Shown here piece after piece: positions 39,701 through 51,204 of a DNA stretch of 64,000 nt. Made by a program: the position numbers and the translations under genes. Source of the stretch: Dirofilaria immitis (taxonomy: Eukaryota > Nematoda > Chromadorea > Rhabditida > Onchocercidae). Each line of letters opens with the position of its first letter. Position 1 is the first letter of the stretch. Under the pieces are notes generated by a model. It saw only the letters and a program-made list of their open reading frames with translations. It was not told the origin of the DNA and did no database searches. The DNA is taken from contig JAKNDB010000105.1 of assembly GCA_024305405.1 (NCBI GenBank), positions 1,550,001 through 1,614,000 of the forward strand, written 5' to 3'.

Positions 39701-42700
39701 TGTAGAATTCATTCTTGACAAATTATGTAGAAATTATTATCAATCTAAGAATTATTAATTTTGCATTTATAAATTCATGATTCTAAGCGCAAATGATAAC
39801 GAATAAGAAAGGAGGTGAAATAATAAATACCTCTTCCTGGACAACATACAGTTGTTTGCGATACTGCTCCAATATGACACCAATAGTTGTCAGCACATTG
39901 ATTATGAGAAGTGCATGATTGCGGACGTCCGTCTTGTCCAATTTGCGCATTACCAATTGCACATGGATTCACAAATACTCAAATATTTTTATGCAAAAAT
40001 ATGAAAAGATCGTGACAAAATTTTTATAAATTTTGCAGTGGTCAACTCTGCATTTTTTTTTTTCAAAGTTAAATGCTCCAAGAATATCTTTCAATAAATT
40101 CAGTAAAAATGAGTGAGAAATTTAAGTTGAGCATAATTTTGCAACCATTTTTCATTCTGAGATAAACGAATTTGCATGCGGTTGATAAAACAGTACCAAA
40201 AATTTTTAGAGATGCATTATAGGATGAAATTCGTAATCTTTCTAGGTGCAATATTCAATTCAACGAGATGAGATCAGCGAAATTCCGACACTTTAAGTAT
40301 TCTGGAAATGCAGGATAACAGTGAACCATTTTAAAAACTACGCTGACCGTGACAGGCTTGCTCGCATTGCTGCTCCGTCAGAAAATTGTTTTGATTCCCA
40401 TACAAGCCGCCATAAGTAAATTTTATACACTGATTCTTGTTGCTACTGAAGTACCAGCGTTGTAAATTGGCTCCACCGTTACCAATTGAAAGTGGCAATT
40501 GACATGCAGTTGATTCGTCTACTATAACAAGATATAAAAACACACAAAAATTTGACCGAAATCTAAAAGTAGAATTGCATGTTTGCAATCGGCAATTCTC
40601 TGAATTGCATTTCGTATCACTAGATTATTTAAGACTAATTACTAAGTTTTATTGATGATTAACATGCATATTCTACGGAAAGTGATATATTTTGATTTTG
40701 AAATTAATAAAGCAAATTCGAGAACTTGGATTTTTCATTGGATTTTCAAAAATAATACTAATCTCATATAATATATTTGATCGGTCATAAAAAGATATGC
40801 AATTTACAAATTTTGGAAAAAAAAACCTCGGCCTGGACAACAAAGTGTTGTCCGCAACTGAGCTCCGATATGACACCAAAATGTTGAGCTACATGATTTG
40901 GATGATTTGCTGCATATTATAATGTGACCACTGCTATCTGTTTCCGGATTACCAGATGCACAGGGATTTGTGAATCCTGCATTACTATGGATTAATTACA
41001 AAACTTTCTTATATATCCCTAATTCGTGCCGATTATTTTTACAACAATCTGAATAAGAAAGAAGATGAACTGTAACATTTGTACATCACAGCTACTACGT
41101 ATTGTAGAGCCAGCTTTGGCGGAGAGAAATCACCAAAAAATGGAAAATAGATGGAAAAGTTTGATAAATCTATAAAATCCATAAAAACGACTGTTGATAC
41201 TGTTTACGATAAAAGTATAAATGAGGCAGAATATCATCAAAAAGCAACTTGAATCTATGGAGCTCAGTATAAGTTGTTTTATTGTCCTGATAAAAGAATT
41301 CTTATTCAAGCGCTTTAAATATGAACATAAAGCAAATGTTTGCCTGGACAGATTTGTTGACAATGATGATGTGTTAGAAAATTATTCTGATTACCGTACA
41401 TTCCACCATAGTTAAATGGAATACAATTTTGGATGTTCTGATCGAAATACCATCGTCTCAAGTTGGCATTACCAGAACCAAGGGACAACGATAATTTACA
41501 AACAGCTGAATCTTCAACTAAAAATAAAAACATTTAAAACATAAATTTCACCTACCTCCATTATGTATAAATTTTCATAGTAACGAAAATAGTTTGTATC
41601 AGCGTATAGCATTTATATCAAATCTAAAATGATACATAAATAATTTGCTTAAAATAATATGTCATTTATCTTTATTACGCGAAAATTGCAGAAAAAAGTA
41701 ATTTAAACTACTTCTTCCGGGACAGCAGACTGTTGTTCGCGCTTCCGCACCAATGTGACACCAATGTGTCGTTGCGCAGCTGTTGTGATTTAAATTACAA
41801 CTTAACGGAAGATTATTTACTCCTTGTTGTGGTTTACCCAATATACACGGATTCTCGAAGGCTATAAATTTGGATGAGACCGATTTCGAATTCTTTTAAG
41901 AACATAACAGTGTCTTTATTTGTATTTTCATTTCTACATTCAGAAAAGTGCTTCTCATTTATACTTTCTTTTAAAGATTTCAAAATAATAATAAAATTAT
42001 GCGTGGGAGAAAGTATTGGAAAGGTGTTTTGAAGGTAACACTTAAAAATGAATGAATTCTTGAATTTTTTTTTCAATAGGTTTTAATTTGTACTGATATT
42101 ACAAAGAAAAATTTGAAAGTGAAGACATATAAATGCTTCATATTCATTTAGTTATAAATCTAAATCTCATTCTTGAAGTGCTTCTGTTCCTTCCAATCTC
42201 AGCATTCAAATTGAAATGATCTAACCATAGCAAGTTCTTTCGCAAATTTCTTGATTCAGAAAATTATTTTGTGTGCCTTTCAAGCCAGCATAAACAAATG
42301 GCATACATCTCTGGTTAGCGTCATTCCAATACCACCGCTGTAATTGATAATTTCCTTGGCCTCTATCCACTCGTTGCTCACATGCATTACCTACTATAAA
42401 TTCGAAAGATATTCTTGGAGAATTTAACTTTGAAAAAAAAAAAAAAATGCAGAGTGATTAATTGTAGATTAACAGGAAAGCACAACCAAGATTTGAACAG
42501 CAAACAGTTGTTTGTGGCTCAGCTCCAATATGACAATAGTGTGCTGCAGGACATACTGATGGTTTTTCTGATGAGCATTGTATAATATTTCCTTGAATCT
42601 TATATGGTTTTCCATTGACACATGGATTTACTGAAGAAACTAAATTTTGTGATTCAAACAAGTTATTTTTTTTTTGAAGGAAGTTAGTTAGCCTTATTTT

Positions 42701-44530
42701 TATAGAAAAATTGGGCATAGAGAATGATAAAACAAAACCAACCGAAACAAGTAAATTGACAGTCATTTTGGTTTAAAAGTTATTTTCGTTGCCTTGCAAG
42801 CCACGATAAATGAATGGTTCACAATGTTCTGAATTGATATTGAAATACCATCGCTGTAGATAAGCATTCCCTAAACCTGCATTCAATACCTGGTGACATT
42901 GATCTCTGAATGCTGAAAAAGAGTATGAGAAAATCTAATGAAAAATTGGCTTTATTATTTACTCATGAAAAAGTAAAATGACGGGATTTATAAGGCCGGT
43001 ACTAACGATAATCATATGCAGTTACTATTTTATAATACGACATTGCATTTATTATTATTGTGGTACAGTCAATTGTGATAATATACTATACTATCTTTAT
43101 TACTTTTATGCAACTAATAATTCAATTTCAAATTTATATCGTTTTAATAAAATTCATAATATTGTAATTTCCACTACAAACAGAAATAGTCTTTATAAAG
43201 TCATATTGTTAAGTTTACGTGATCGATTGCAGCAGACGGTAGTTAATTGAGATTCTCCAATATGACAAAATTGATTGACATCACAATCATTGTTATCAAA
43301 GCAAGGTATTCGAGGTATACTGCTACCGTATGCGCATGGACTCAATGCTTCTGCAAAAATGCGAATTGATTTAGAGGTTGTATGTGATACACAAAGTCCT
43401 TCGTCATAAATATACAACAGCGCAACAGCTATCTGAAGCTTACTGATTTCGACAACAATTAAAGCTTTAAATGAATAAAAGTTTCATGCATGTTTTCACT
43501 GAATTTCTAGCAAAAAAATTTTTCGCTATGCAAGATTGAGAATATATTTAAAGTGTTTTGGCGAAATTTCATTTATCATGTTAATAATGTTTTGGTTTCA
43601 AACCTGGACAATGCTGCTGACATTCTTGTAAAGATTTGAAATTGTTTCGGTTCCCGTCAATACCGTGATAGTCGAATCGCTGGCACAATTTAGTATATTT
43701 GTTGAAATAATATCGAGATTGTATGACATTCTCACGTCCCTGATCCAAATCTTGTTTGCACGGATCCACTGCAATCTGGTGATGACTAAGCAAGTCTTGC
43801 GCTCATTGCTTATGTATATAAAAACTTGTGCTGCGAGAGAAATGGATAAGGTGTAATTTTCTTAATTTAATTAAGTCAGTTATTAATTTTTAAAATTAAA
43901 ATGAAACTTCTTTTTGTTAGCTAAGGGAAGGAATATATCCGAAATATACTTAGTTAAATTCCAAAAGATCACAGTGACAGTGATGAACTTTAAATTTCAA
44001 TAAAAAACTATGAAGTTAGTTGGAGGTTTGACAAATTTATATCGCTTTAAGATTAATGTACCATTTAGCCAATTGTGCTGCATTATTAGTTTCATAAAAA
44101 AATTGTAATGGAAAACTGAAATTTCAAACAGCAAAAAGAAGCACAGAAACCTTCGCATAATTTTTGGCAATTGTGAATTGATGGAAAATTGTTTCCATTT
44201 GCACAGCAACCAGACCAATAAAATAGTTCACATCGCATCCTAACTGAATTATAATACCATCGCGGTATACGGTATGGGCCATTGCCTATTTGCTGAGGTA
44301 AATTGCATGCTCTAACACCTAAAAATTTATTTTCCTATTAATCCTACTTTAAACATTTCTTCGACTTACCTAAATTGTAATAAATAAATATTAAGAAAGA
44401 GAGTTTGTGAAGAGAATAAAAATTAACCGCGAATTTGGCTAGCAGGATTAAATGAAAATGAAAACTGTTGTGGTACTGCTACACTTCGCTCCCTTATTAT
44501 TTTATGTTGTATGTTAATATGATCATAAGT
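36730..44530 (-). CDS. multi-domain Kunitz/lustrin secreted protein, 11 Kunitz + 9 lustrin units
   Basis: Seen: 20 phase-consistent exons: 44530-44428, 44318-44151, 43768-43604, 43350-43219, 42912-42743, 42630-42487, 42393-42226, 41861-41712, 41517-41344, 40976-40827, 40521-40348, 39977-39831, 39699-39527, 39345-39010, 38896-38768, 38648-38463, 38239-38108, 37934-37789, 37293-37122 and 36902-36730 (TAA), giving about 1097 residues without the 5' end. Kunitz units read C..LP..G.G...RWYY......C..F.Y.G..GNQNNF......C...C. They alternate with lustrin-type units (NPC....C...C....YWCHIG....TTVCCPG). Known: this pair occurs in nematode extracellular multi-Kunitz proteins. Nearly all Kunitz units lack Cys2 and Cys4. 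Role in cuticle, moulting or host contact is inference. -1 slips occur at 42775-42778 and 39549-39553. The intron after 41344 uses a GC donor. The end is uncertain: CPG-TAA overlaps a possible GTTAAT donor. Confidence 0.85.
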
Positions 44531-44914
44531 CTGAAAATATTTATTTTGGACTTGAAATATAAACTTCATAATTTTAGAAAATTGTTAAAAATCCTTTCAA
44601 AAAGCCAAATTTTTTAATAATGAAGATAAATGTTTTTGCTAATAAAACAAACAGCTGATATGATAGATAATAAAAGTAATAGCTAATTGATAGTAATTGA
44701 TGCTAGCAGTTTAATCAAAAAGAAGTTTTTGAGAAAAGAAAAAAATAATCCATAATTTGATATGCAAGTTTATTTATACTGTCGCATAGATCAATAATAA
44801 ATAACTGACATTTTTTGTATGTTTGGAATACATTCTGAATTTGTATTGTTGAGAAATAATTTGCAGCTTGTCGTAATCAATCGGAAGTGGCTAATGATAA
44901 TTAGTAACAATAAC

Positions 44915-46341
44915 TTTTGCGGCGCAACCATTAGATCAGTGTCTTCGTTTTGTGTGCCGTGGAAATTAAATTGATGACATTTCCATCTTCTAACAACAAT
45001 ATGAAGTTTAAATAAATGTTTACTATAGAGATTTAGGACTATATGAAGACTGCAAAACAAAAATATACTAAGAAAATGAATATGAAATGTAAATTTTTGT
45101 ATTTTTGATCAAATACATTTTGTCGATCATTGTCTTTTGAGAATGCAACAAACAAATTTAAATAGATTTCTCTGAAACTTTCAAAGTAAAATAGAAATAG
45201 AAATTAATATTGACAAAATGTCACTTCAGCAAAATGATGTATGCTTGCAAGGCCAAAAACATTTTATCAGTTATAAACTTAACAAATCGAACTGTTTCAC
45301 ATTCCTATGTTAATCAAATTTGAATTCTAATAAATAATACAAATTTCGAATTCATTCATTCTTCACTTGGTTTCCTGTATTCTAAAAAATTAAGAATTTT
45401 CAGCGCAGTATGGAAATGTTGCAGAATCTCAAGTATAACTTTCTCAGAAGACTAGTTTTCAAAAGTTTTTGTTGGGATCAAACAACTGTAACCATATAGG
45501 TCAAAGAAGTTAAAGTTTAAACCGACCACTAGATGGACATAAGATTTAGCATTTCTTTGGAAATTTTTGAAGGTTGTGCCCCGTATTTATTGTTTTTTTT
45601 TTTAGTATCCATATTTCGGGCAGCATGATCGATCAGTTTCCGTATTGATAAAAACAATATTGTTCATCATAAGTTTAATTTTTTTTTCACCAATGTATTA
45701 AGAAAAAACTCTATATTTTGTCCATAATCAAAAAAAAGTGTTTCATTTTTTAATTTGAAATAGGTAAAATATTATTAATTTTATAAGCTAATGGTATATT
45801 AATTTCTAAATATGCTAAAAGAATTTTTCGAAACTGAAATTTCTAAATGTTTCTAATGCGTAGGATAAAAGAAAAATTAGATAATCCAAATTGCGATTAA
45901 AAATTAATTAAAGATTACACTGTGTGAAAAGTCAACCTTGAAATAAAAGCTTAAATACAAGCAAAGTAAATTATTTAAACGAGAAAGCATCAGATAATCA
46001 AAACGAAAATGAAGGCTAGATAAAGTGTGCTGAAAAGGAGCAAGAAAGAATAATCAAGAATTGAAAAGATCAGTTTTGGCGCAGATTGTCATACTTACTT
46101 CATCGGATAGTACTTACAAATTTGTTGTCTCAATGAATTTTAGTTGAAGATACTCATCTTACGCATTATTTCTCTTTTTCTCTTCATCGAAAATCCTCCC
46201 TAAAGCATTCTTCGCAATCAAATTCAAAGGAAGTAAGAACTTGTTTTGTCGTGTGTACTTCGCTACTTGGAGAAAAATCCGACAGCTCTCGACTTCGTTA
46301 TTTCTCGCTAATGCAAATAAAAGTCTCAATGCAGCATTCAT
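44915..46341 (-). other. tentative 5' exons of the Kunitz/lustrin gene
   Basis: Two open blocks upstream on the same strand could join it. Block 46341-46163 (MNAALRLLFALARNNEVESC.., ending EEKKRNNA before a GTAAGA donor, phase 2) splices to 44989-44915 (RWKCHQFNFHGTQNEDTD..), whose acceptor is TTGTTAG. The second block reads like a degenerate Kunitz Cys3 segment. It reaches the 44530 exon in phase only if one base is missing in the four-T run 44915-44918. The N-terminus is hydrophobic but a poor signal peptide. The joins are inference. Confidence 0.3.
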
Positions 46342-47871
46342 CCATCTATCAGAAAATACATATTATACTTTAACATAATGGAGGAGATATTTCATTTATG
46401 TAGTTGCACCTATAAAAATCCGAAAGAAGTATTTTTCATCAAAAAGAAAGCTTCTTTAAATTTCTTTGAAAATCATGATCAGTTTCTTAAGAAATATTTC
46501 TTAAACTAATAATAAAAGATGTAAATTTTAATATAAAACAACTAAATCTAGAACAGTAGTAGATCAAAACTGCAAGAATTTGATTTTAGGAATAGCAAAA
46601 GAAGTAAAATTTCATTTTGAAAGATTTCCCGGGAACATGCGAGCCTAGGCGATTCATTTTAATTACTATTAAAACCATAATGAAAAAATTCGGTAAGTAA
46701 GACTAATATCTAGTATATGAGGCAAACAAAAGTACATTGTAATGATTTATGACCATTATGCACCATGATTACTATAATTTTTAGTTATGTACTGCACAGT
46801 ATCTCCTCTAGTATCCAATTCCACTATACCTCGATCTCTCAGCGGTCATCCATTTAGTTTGCGCACTGGCTATAAATACTTCATATTATTCGATTTTTGC
46901 GCTTAAAATTTCTCAGCCTTTCCTTGCTTTATGCAATCATAAATTCTGCGGAAGTGTCCAATTAGTCAAAAAAAAATGAAAGTGATTAGTTACCGAATTA
47001 GATACTGATAAGAATGAAAGAAGAATGAAAGAAGTAAAAATAGCTATTCTAGTAGCATCCCGATTAAATTTTATTCCGAAATCGAAAGGAATGATATATA
47101 ATATCTATTTTTGAATCAGCGAAAAAATAATTAGCAAGAAATTGTCGAATACTAGGAAGTTCAATCACTGTGGGATGATTGAAATTGCCAATCTAATCTT
47201 TTAAGCAAACATGATTTTAATCGCATATGTGTGTCTTTAATGAATACAATATAAATAAAAATGTATCCTGATCAATTAAACAAAAAACCTCTTGTTAAAG
47301 TAAAAGTATTATGGTTAACTGAAATGTAAATCGATCTAATTAATCAATTGCAAATGTATGAGAACATTGCTCTAGAATATCATTTCTTGTACAAAAATTT
47401 CTGTCCGAAATGTTTAAGTTGGAAATTTTTAAACATTTTATTTTTTTGCCTAGATAAGGTTTGGATGAAATTATTAATTTCATCATTTGTATGCTATTTT
47501 AATTCGTTATGTCAATATTAATTTTGATTTTTGATTCGCTCAATTTAAAGCTAAGAGTTGATCGATTGTTAATAAACTTCATTAATTTTAAAATCATTAT
47601 ACATTTGCTGGATTTTCTTATTGCTATTGAAACAATGAATGTGAAATTCAAAATGAGCATTGCAATGATATTTGGAATAAAATTAATGAATAATTCTGAA
47701 ATGATGAGGATATCATAATCATTTCACCTAAATCCTGAAATTTTGTCTTCAAAGAAAAAAAATTATTCCTCCAACTTTAACATGAATGACTTACTTTCGT
47801 AGTAGGAATAATTCATGAATCTAATTCGATTATAATTGTAAGTTGCAGTGCTGTACATTGTAGTGTAAAGA
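46342..47871. other. intergenic, nothing recognised
   Basis: AT-rich. An open frame at 47509-47718 (plus) has the composition of random AT-rich translation. Confidence 0.5.
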
Positions 47872-48235
47872 TCATTTTTCAGCAAGAATAAACAATTGAT
47901 GTATTTGAACAATCGTGTATCGACTGTCAGAATCGTGTGTGGGAATAAGCAAGTCTACTAACAATTCATAAATTTTTAATGATGGGTTGCAAATTTGTTT
48001 ATTGGTAAAAAGCCTGCGTACATCCTCTTCATTTTTGTTTTCCAATTTATTTTCGAGAGAAAGTCCCATTTGAGTATATAATAGCTCTTTCTTTTTCGAT
48101 CGTCAAAAAGTACTTCGAGCACTTTTCCTCTCTGTACTTACCCATGCTGCACAATTCATTTTCGATTACAATTTGAACTAAACAATTTGTGGATTTCTCT
48201 CCATTTCTGTTTTTTATCCCTTTTATTTCCTTCAT
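47872..48235 (-). other. possible small two-exon gene, needs one base correction
   Basis: ATG 48235 opens MKEIKGIKNRNGEKSTNC and ends at a strong donor (ATG G/GTAAGTACAG). A protein-like block follows after the acceptor GTACGCAG (QICNPSLKIYELLVDLL, HDSDSRYTIVQIH) and ends at TGA 47872. The frame joins only if the five-A/T run after the acceptor lacks one base, as seen at other sites in this window. No family was recognised. Confidence 0.22.
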
Positions 48236-48816
48236 TCATCTTGACCTTTTTAAAATTTCATTTTCTATTTTTCCATGTGAAGTAAAACTATTTAGACCAT
48301 CATTATGCCATATTAATTTATTTGCTTAAATTTCACTGTTTCCGCTTAAAATAAATTAAAGAAAATGTTAACGAAAAAATTTGAGCGATAATGTTTGATA
48401 TATGAATACGTATCAATCGACTGACGAATTTGCAATGCATAAAAGATAAAAATTTTATAACAATTAGATTTTCTGATCTTAGATAGATCAATCTAAATTT
48501 GGGAGAAATCACTAACCGGAAAAGAAATTCCTTCATCTATTATTAGTACTTTCATATTTTCGTAATTAAAATTAATTTTAATTACACATATCTGAAGGAT
48601 TAAAAAAACTTCGTTTCGCGTTTTGGAAGTTCAACGTACAGATTACAGATTACTCGTTGTCTAACAATCTGGATGAATATTGCATTGCAAGATCTAATCT
48701 AACAAATAAACTATCATTCATTATATATTTCATTGCTGACAATAAAAGAATAAATCGATAATATGAAATCGTTTAATATTTTCTTAAGGATGCAATGTTT
48801 GATAAATATTTTTTAT

Positions 48817-49051
48817 TCAGAAAATATTCAGCGTATTTTCTGAAGAGAATGCTACGATTACTGCGTTGAGCCTAGAGGCCAATGTGGAAAAGTATGCAAT
48901 AGCGATATCACTATTGCTTCTACTCAACAGGCATTCCGCTTTCTCTAAAAAGTAATGATAATATCGCAAAATGTTAGCGACAAAACAAAAAACAGACCAG
49001 TGAGTGATGAAATATTTCACCGGCCTCAGTTACTATCGAGAACTGCATCAT
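48817..49051 (-). CDS. possible 52-residue two-exon small protein
   Basis: Seen: exon 49051-49021 (MMQFSIVTEA) ends with a GTGAAA donor. A 76-nt intron with TTACTTTTTAG acceptor leads in phase 1 to exon 48944-48817 (EKAECLLSRSNSDIAIAYF.., stop TGA). AATAAA overlaps the stop (48812-48817), as if it doubles as the polyadenylation signal. The product is helical, without a signal peptide or membrane span. It is not recognised. It abuts the possible LTR remnant, so it could also be part of a repeat. Confidence 0.3.
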
Positions 49052-49449
49052 TTTTACTTCTTTTGATATGCAAACTTTGCCAAATCAGCCTAATTTGTTA
49101 GTCAAAGATATTACAGTATTTCTTGCAAATTATTAACAATTATCGCAAAGTAAATTCTTAGCAAATTACTCGGCCTGTTTCGTGTTTTTAGTTGTTACTG
49201 AGATCCAGCACAGATAACTGGTAAACGAGAAAATCCCAAATCATTTATGTCTTATATTTGAAATAATCGCTCAAGTTTCAGTCTAATTCACTGATTACTT
49301 TTGCTTCACTCCATCTTCAATGAGCCTTCAGAAAGCGTGGTATTAGGAAAGAAAAAGCTTATGACGTTAAGCAAAAAAATTTATTTATTTTGGTTCTTTC
49401 TCTTTTCTTCGGAAGTGGAGGAGAGAATCCTCTTCATCTATTGTTGATT

Positions 49450-50007
49450 GGAGGTTGCTAACTTGAGACTCATCATTTTAAAGTATCACCGGTCAACAAA
49501 CTCGGCTAGATCAACAGTAAGTTTTTTTGGGTTTATACAATAGTACAACACAATGTTGCACTCAATAGTTGCAGCGTCATATAGTCCTTCTAGTTTTGTC
49601 GTTCTACTTTCACTCTACCACTAGTGTTGTTTGCGCTATTAAACTGTGATTGTCGCACTGAACTTAAGTTTCGTCGAACTTTTCAGTTAATTAACTTCAG
49701 CTCCGAAATCTTTCCCTTTAAATCCTTCGGAGCTTCTTCTTTCTATGTTCCCTCCGACATGTCGCCGCCTCTTGATTGGTTGACCTTGATTTGTTGACCA
49801 CTGCATCCAGTACTTTGGCAGTAAACATCTTTATCCCCTCAACTTGTTGACCTCTTGTAGCTTTGTTACGCTACTTAAATTTTAATGTATCTTGTATACC
49901 ATGATTTTTTTCTTTGTTTACAATACTTGCAGCATCGCCGTTTGACCTTTTTAACATTTCTGTCTATGTACAACTAATTACAACATCTATCGGCTTTCGC
50001 CGACACA
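49450..50007 (-). mobile_element. possible BEL/Pao-like LTR remnant or solo LTR
   Basis: The minus strand begins TGTGTCGGCGAAAGCCG at 50007, with a CGGCTTTCGCCG hairpin at 49991-50002. The next 500 bp is less AT-rich than its surroundings and repeats TTGACC/GGTCAA motifs (49494-49900). No gag or pol frame lies nearby. The start resembles LTR ends of some BEL/Pao elements, but that is recollection, not a match. The left boundary is not visible; a TGATA on both sides (49064-49068 and 50008-50012) would give a 939-bp element but may be chance. Confidence 0.3.
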
Positions 50008-50012
50008 TGATA

Positions 50013-51190
50013 AGCTAAGCGATTTGAAAATAATAGAATTATAAATTAAAAAAAAATTTCTGCTTTTTCAAATTATTTAAGAGTATGTTCTAAATCAGTG
50101 ATCGAACGAAACAAATATTCGTTCAATCATTCTCTAAATACTGATGCAATATCAACATGCAACTCTTCTTATTGATAGCTAAAGTTTGCCTTTTCAAATC
50201 TCCAAAAGCTTCGAAAATAGTTTATATGAATCGAAAAAATTATTCATTAAGTCTGCATCTATTCGAAAGAATTACACATCGAAGAAAGACAATTTATTAG
50301 GTATTCCAGATGACTTAATTCGTTTTTTAATCAGATTCAAAATCTCGATTTAAAAGTCGAGACTTTTTTACGATGATAATTTCGAAAGAAACTATGAAAT
50401 GAATTACAAGATGTACAAAATTAAAACAAGCAAATATTTAACATATTCGACAAGTGTGATAAGTTTTGCTTCCAAGTAATCAATGAAGTTTTAAGATTTT
50501 CTCTATGCATAGCGATTTGGTGAGACAGTCAAAACGAGTTGATAAAAAGCTAATGAGATAGATATAGAGTCAGGCTATTCATAAAATAAGCAAGAATGAA
50601 AGATCAAGTTAGAAACAACGAATTTACACTGACGATTCAGTGGCACCTGTAAGAAGTATATGTATAAATGCACGTAGACAGTTAAAAACATTTTTGACAG
50701 CTTTTCAGAGCATTTTTGCTATACTCTTCTTCACTTTATTCACTTTCCTCTTTAGCAAATAAGAAAAAGATTTAATAAATTTCAATTTCTATTTTCTTAT
50801 AGGAAAATAATAATATAATAAAATCGACGATTGATCATTGAGAATATTAAGCGATCAAGAATGTGATATAATGTTGTTTAACAATATATTTTATAACAAA
50901 AGCTTTTATTGTAATTGATATTCGTTTTTATAATATTAATTGTTTATCATTCATTTCCAATAGTATTTTGAAATATTCATATATCGATAATTTAAATTTA
51001 ATTCAATTAAGAATTTCAAATTATCCTTTTAAATAATTTATAATCTATGATAGTGAAAAATGTACAGGCATACTAAATTATCATTGATATTTGTGAATAT
51101 TGTTATATTTCAAATAACTTCTGGATCTTGACAGTGACTGTAATTTTTTCAGCGACTATTATTTGCTTGAAAATTCAAATTCATTTTTTG
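50013..51190. other. upstream flank of the acyl-CoA synthetase gene
   Basis: AT-rich, no coding or repeat signal recognised. It presumably includes the promoter. Confidence 0.4.
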
Positions 51191-51198
51191 TTTTATAG
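51191..51198 (+). promoter_or_regulatory. probable spliced-leader acceptor of the acyl-CoA synthetase gene
   Basis: TTTTATAG ends 6 nt before ATG 51205, with no upstream exon visible. Confidence 0.45.
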
Positions 51199-51204
51199 TG
51201 AAAA

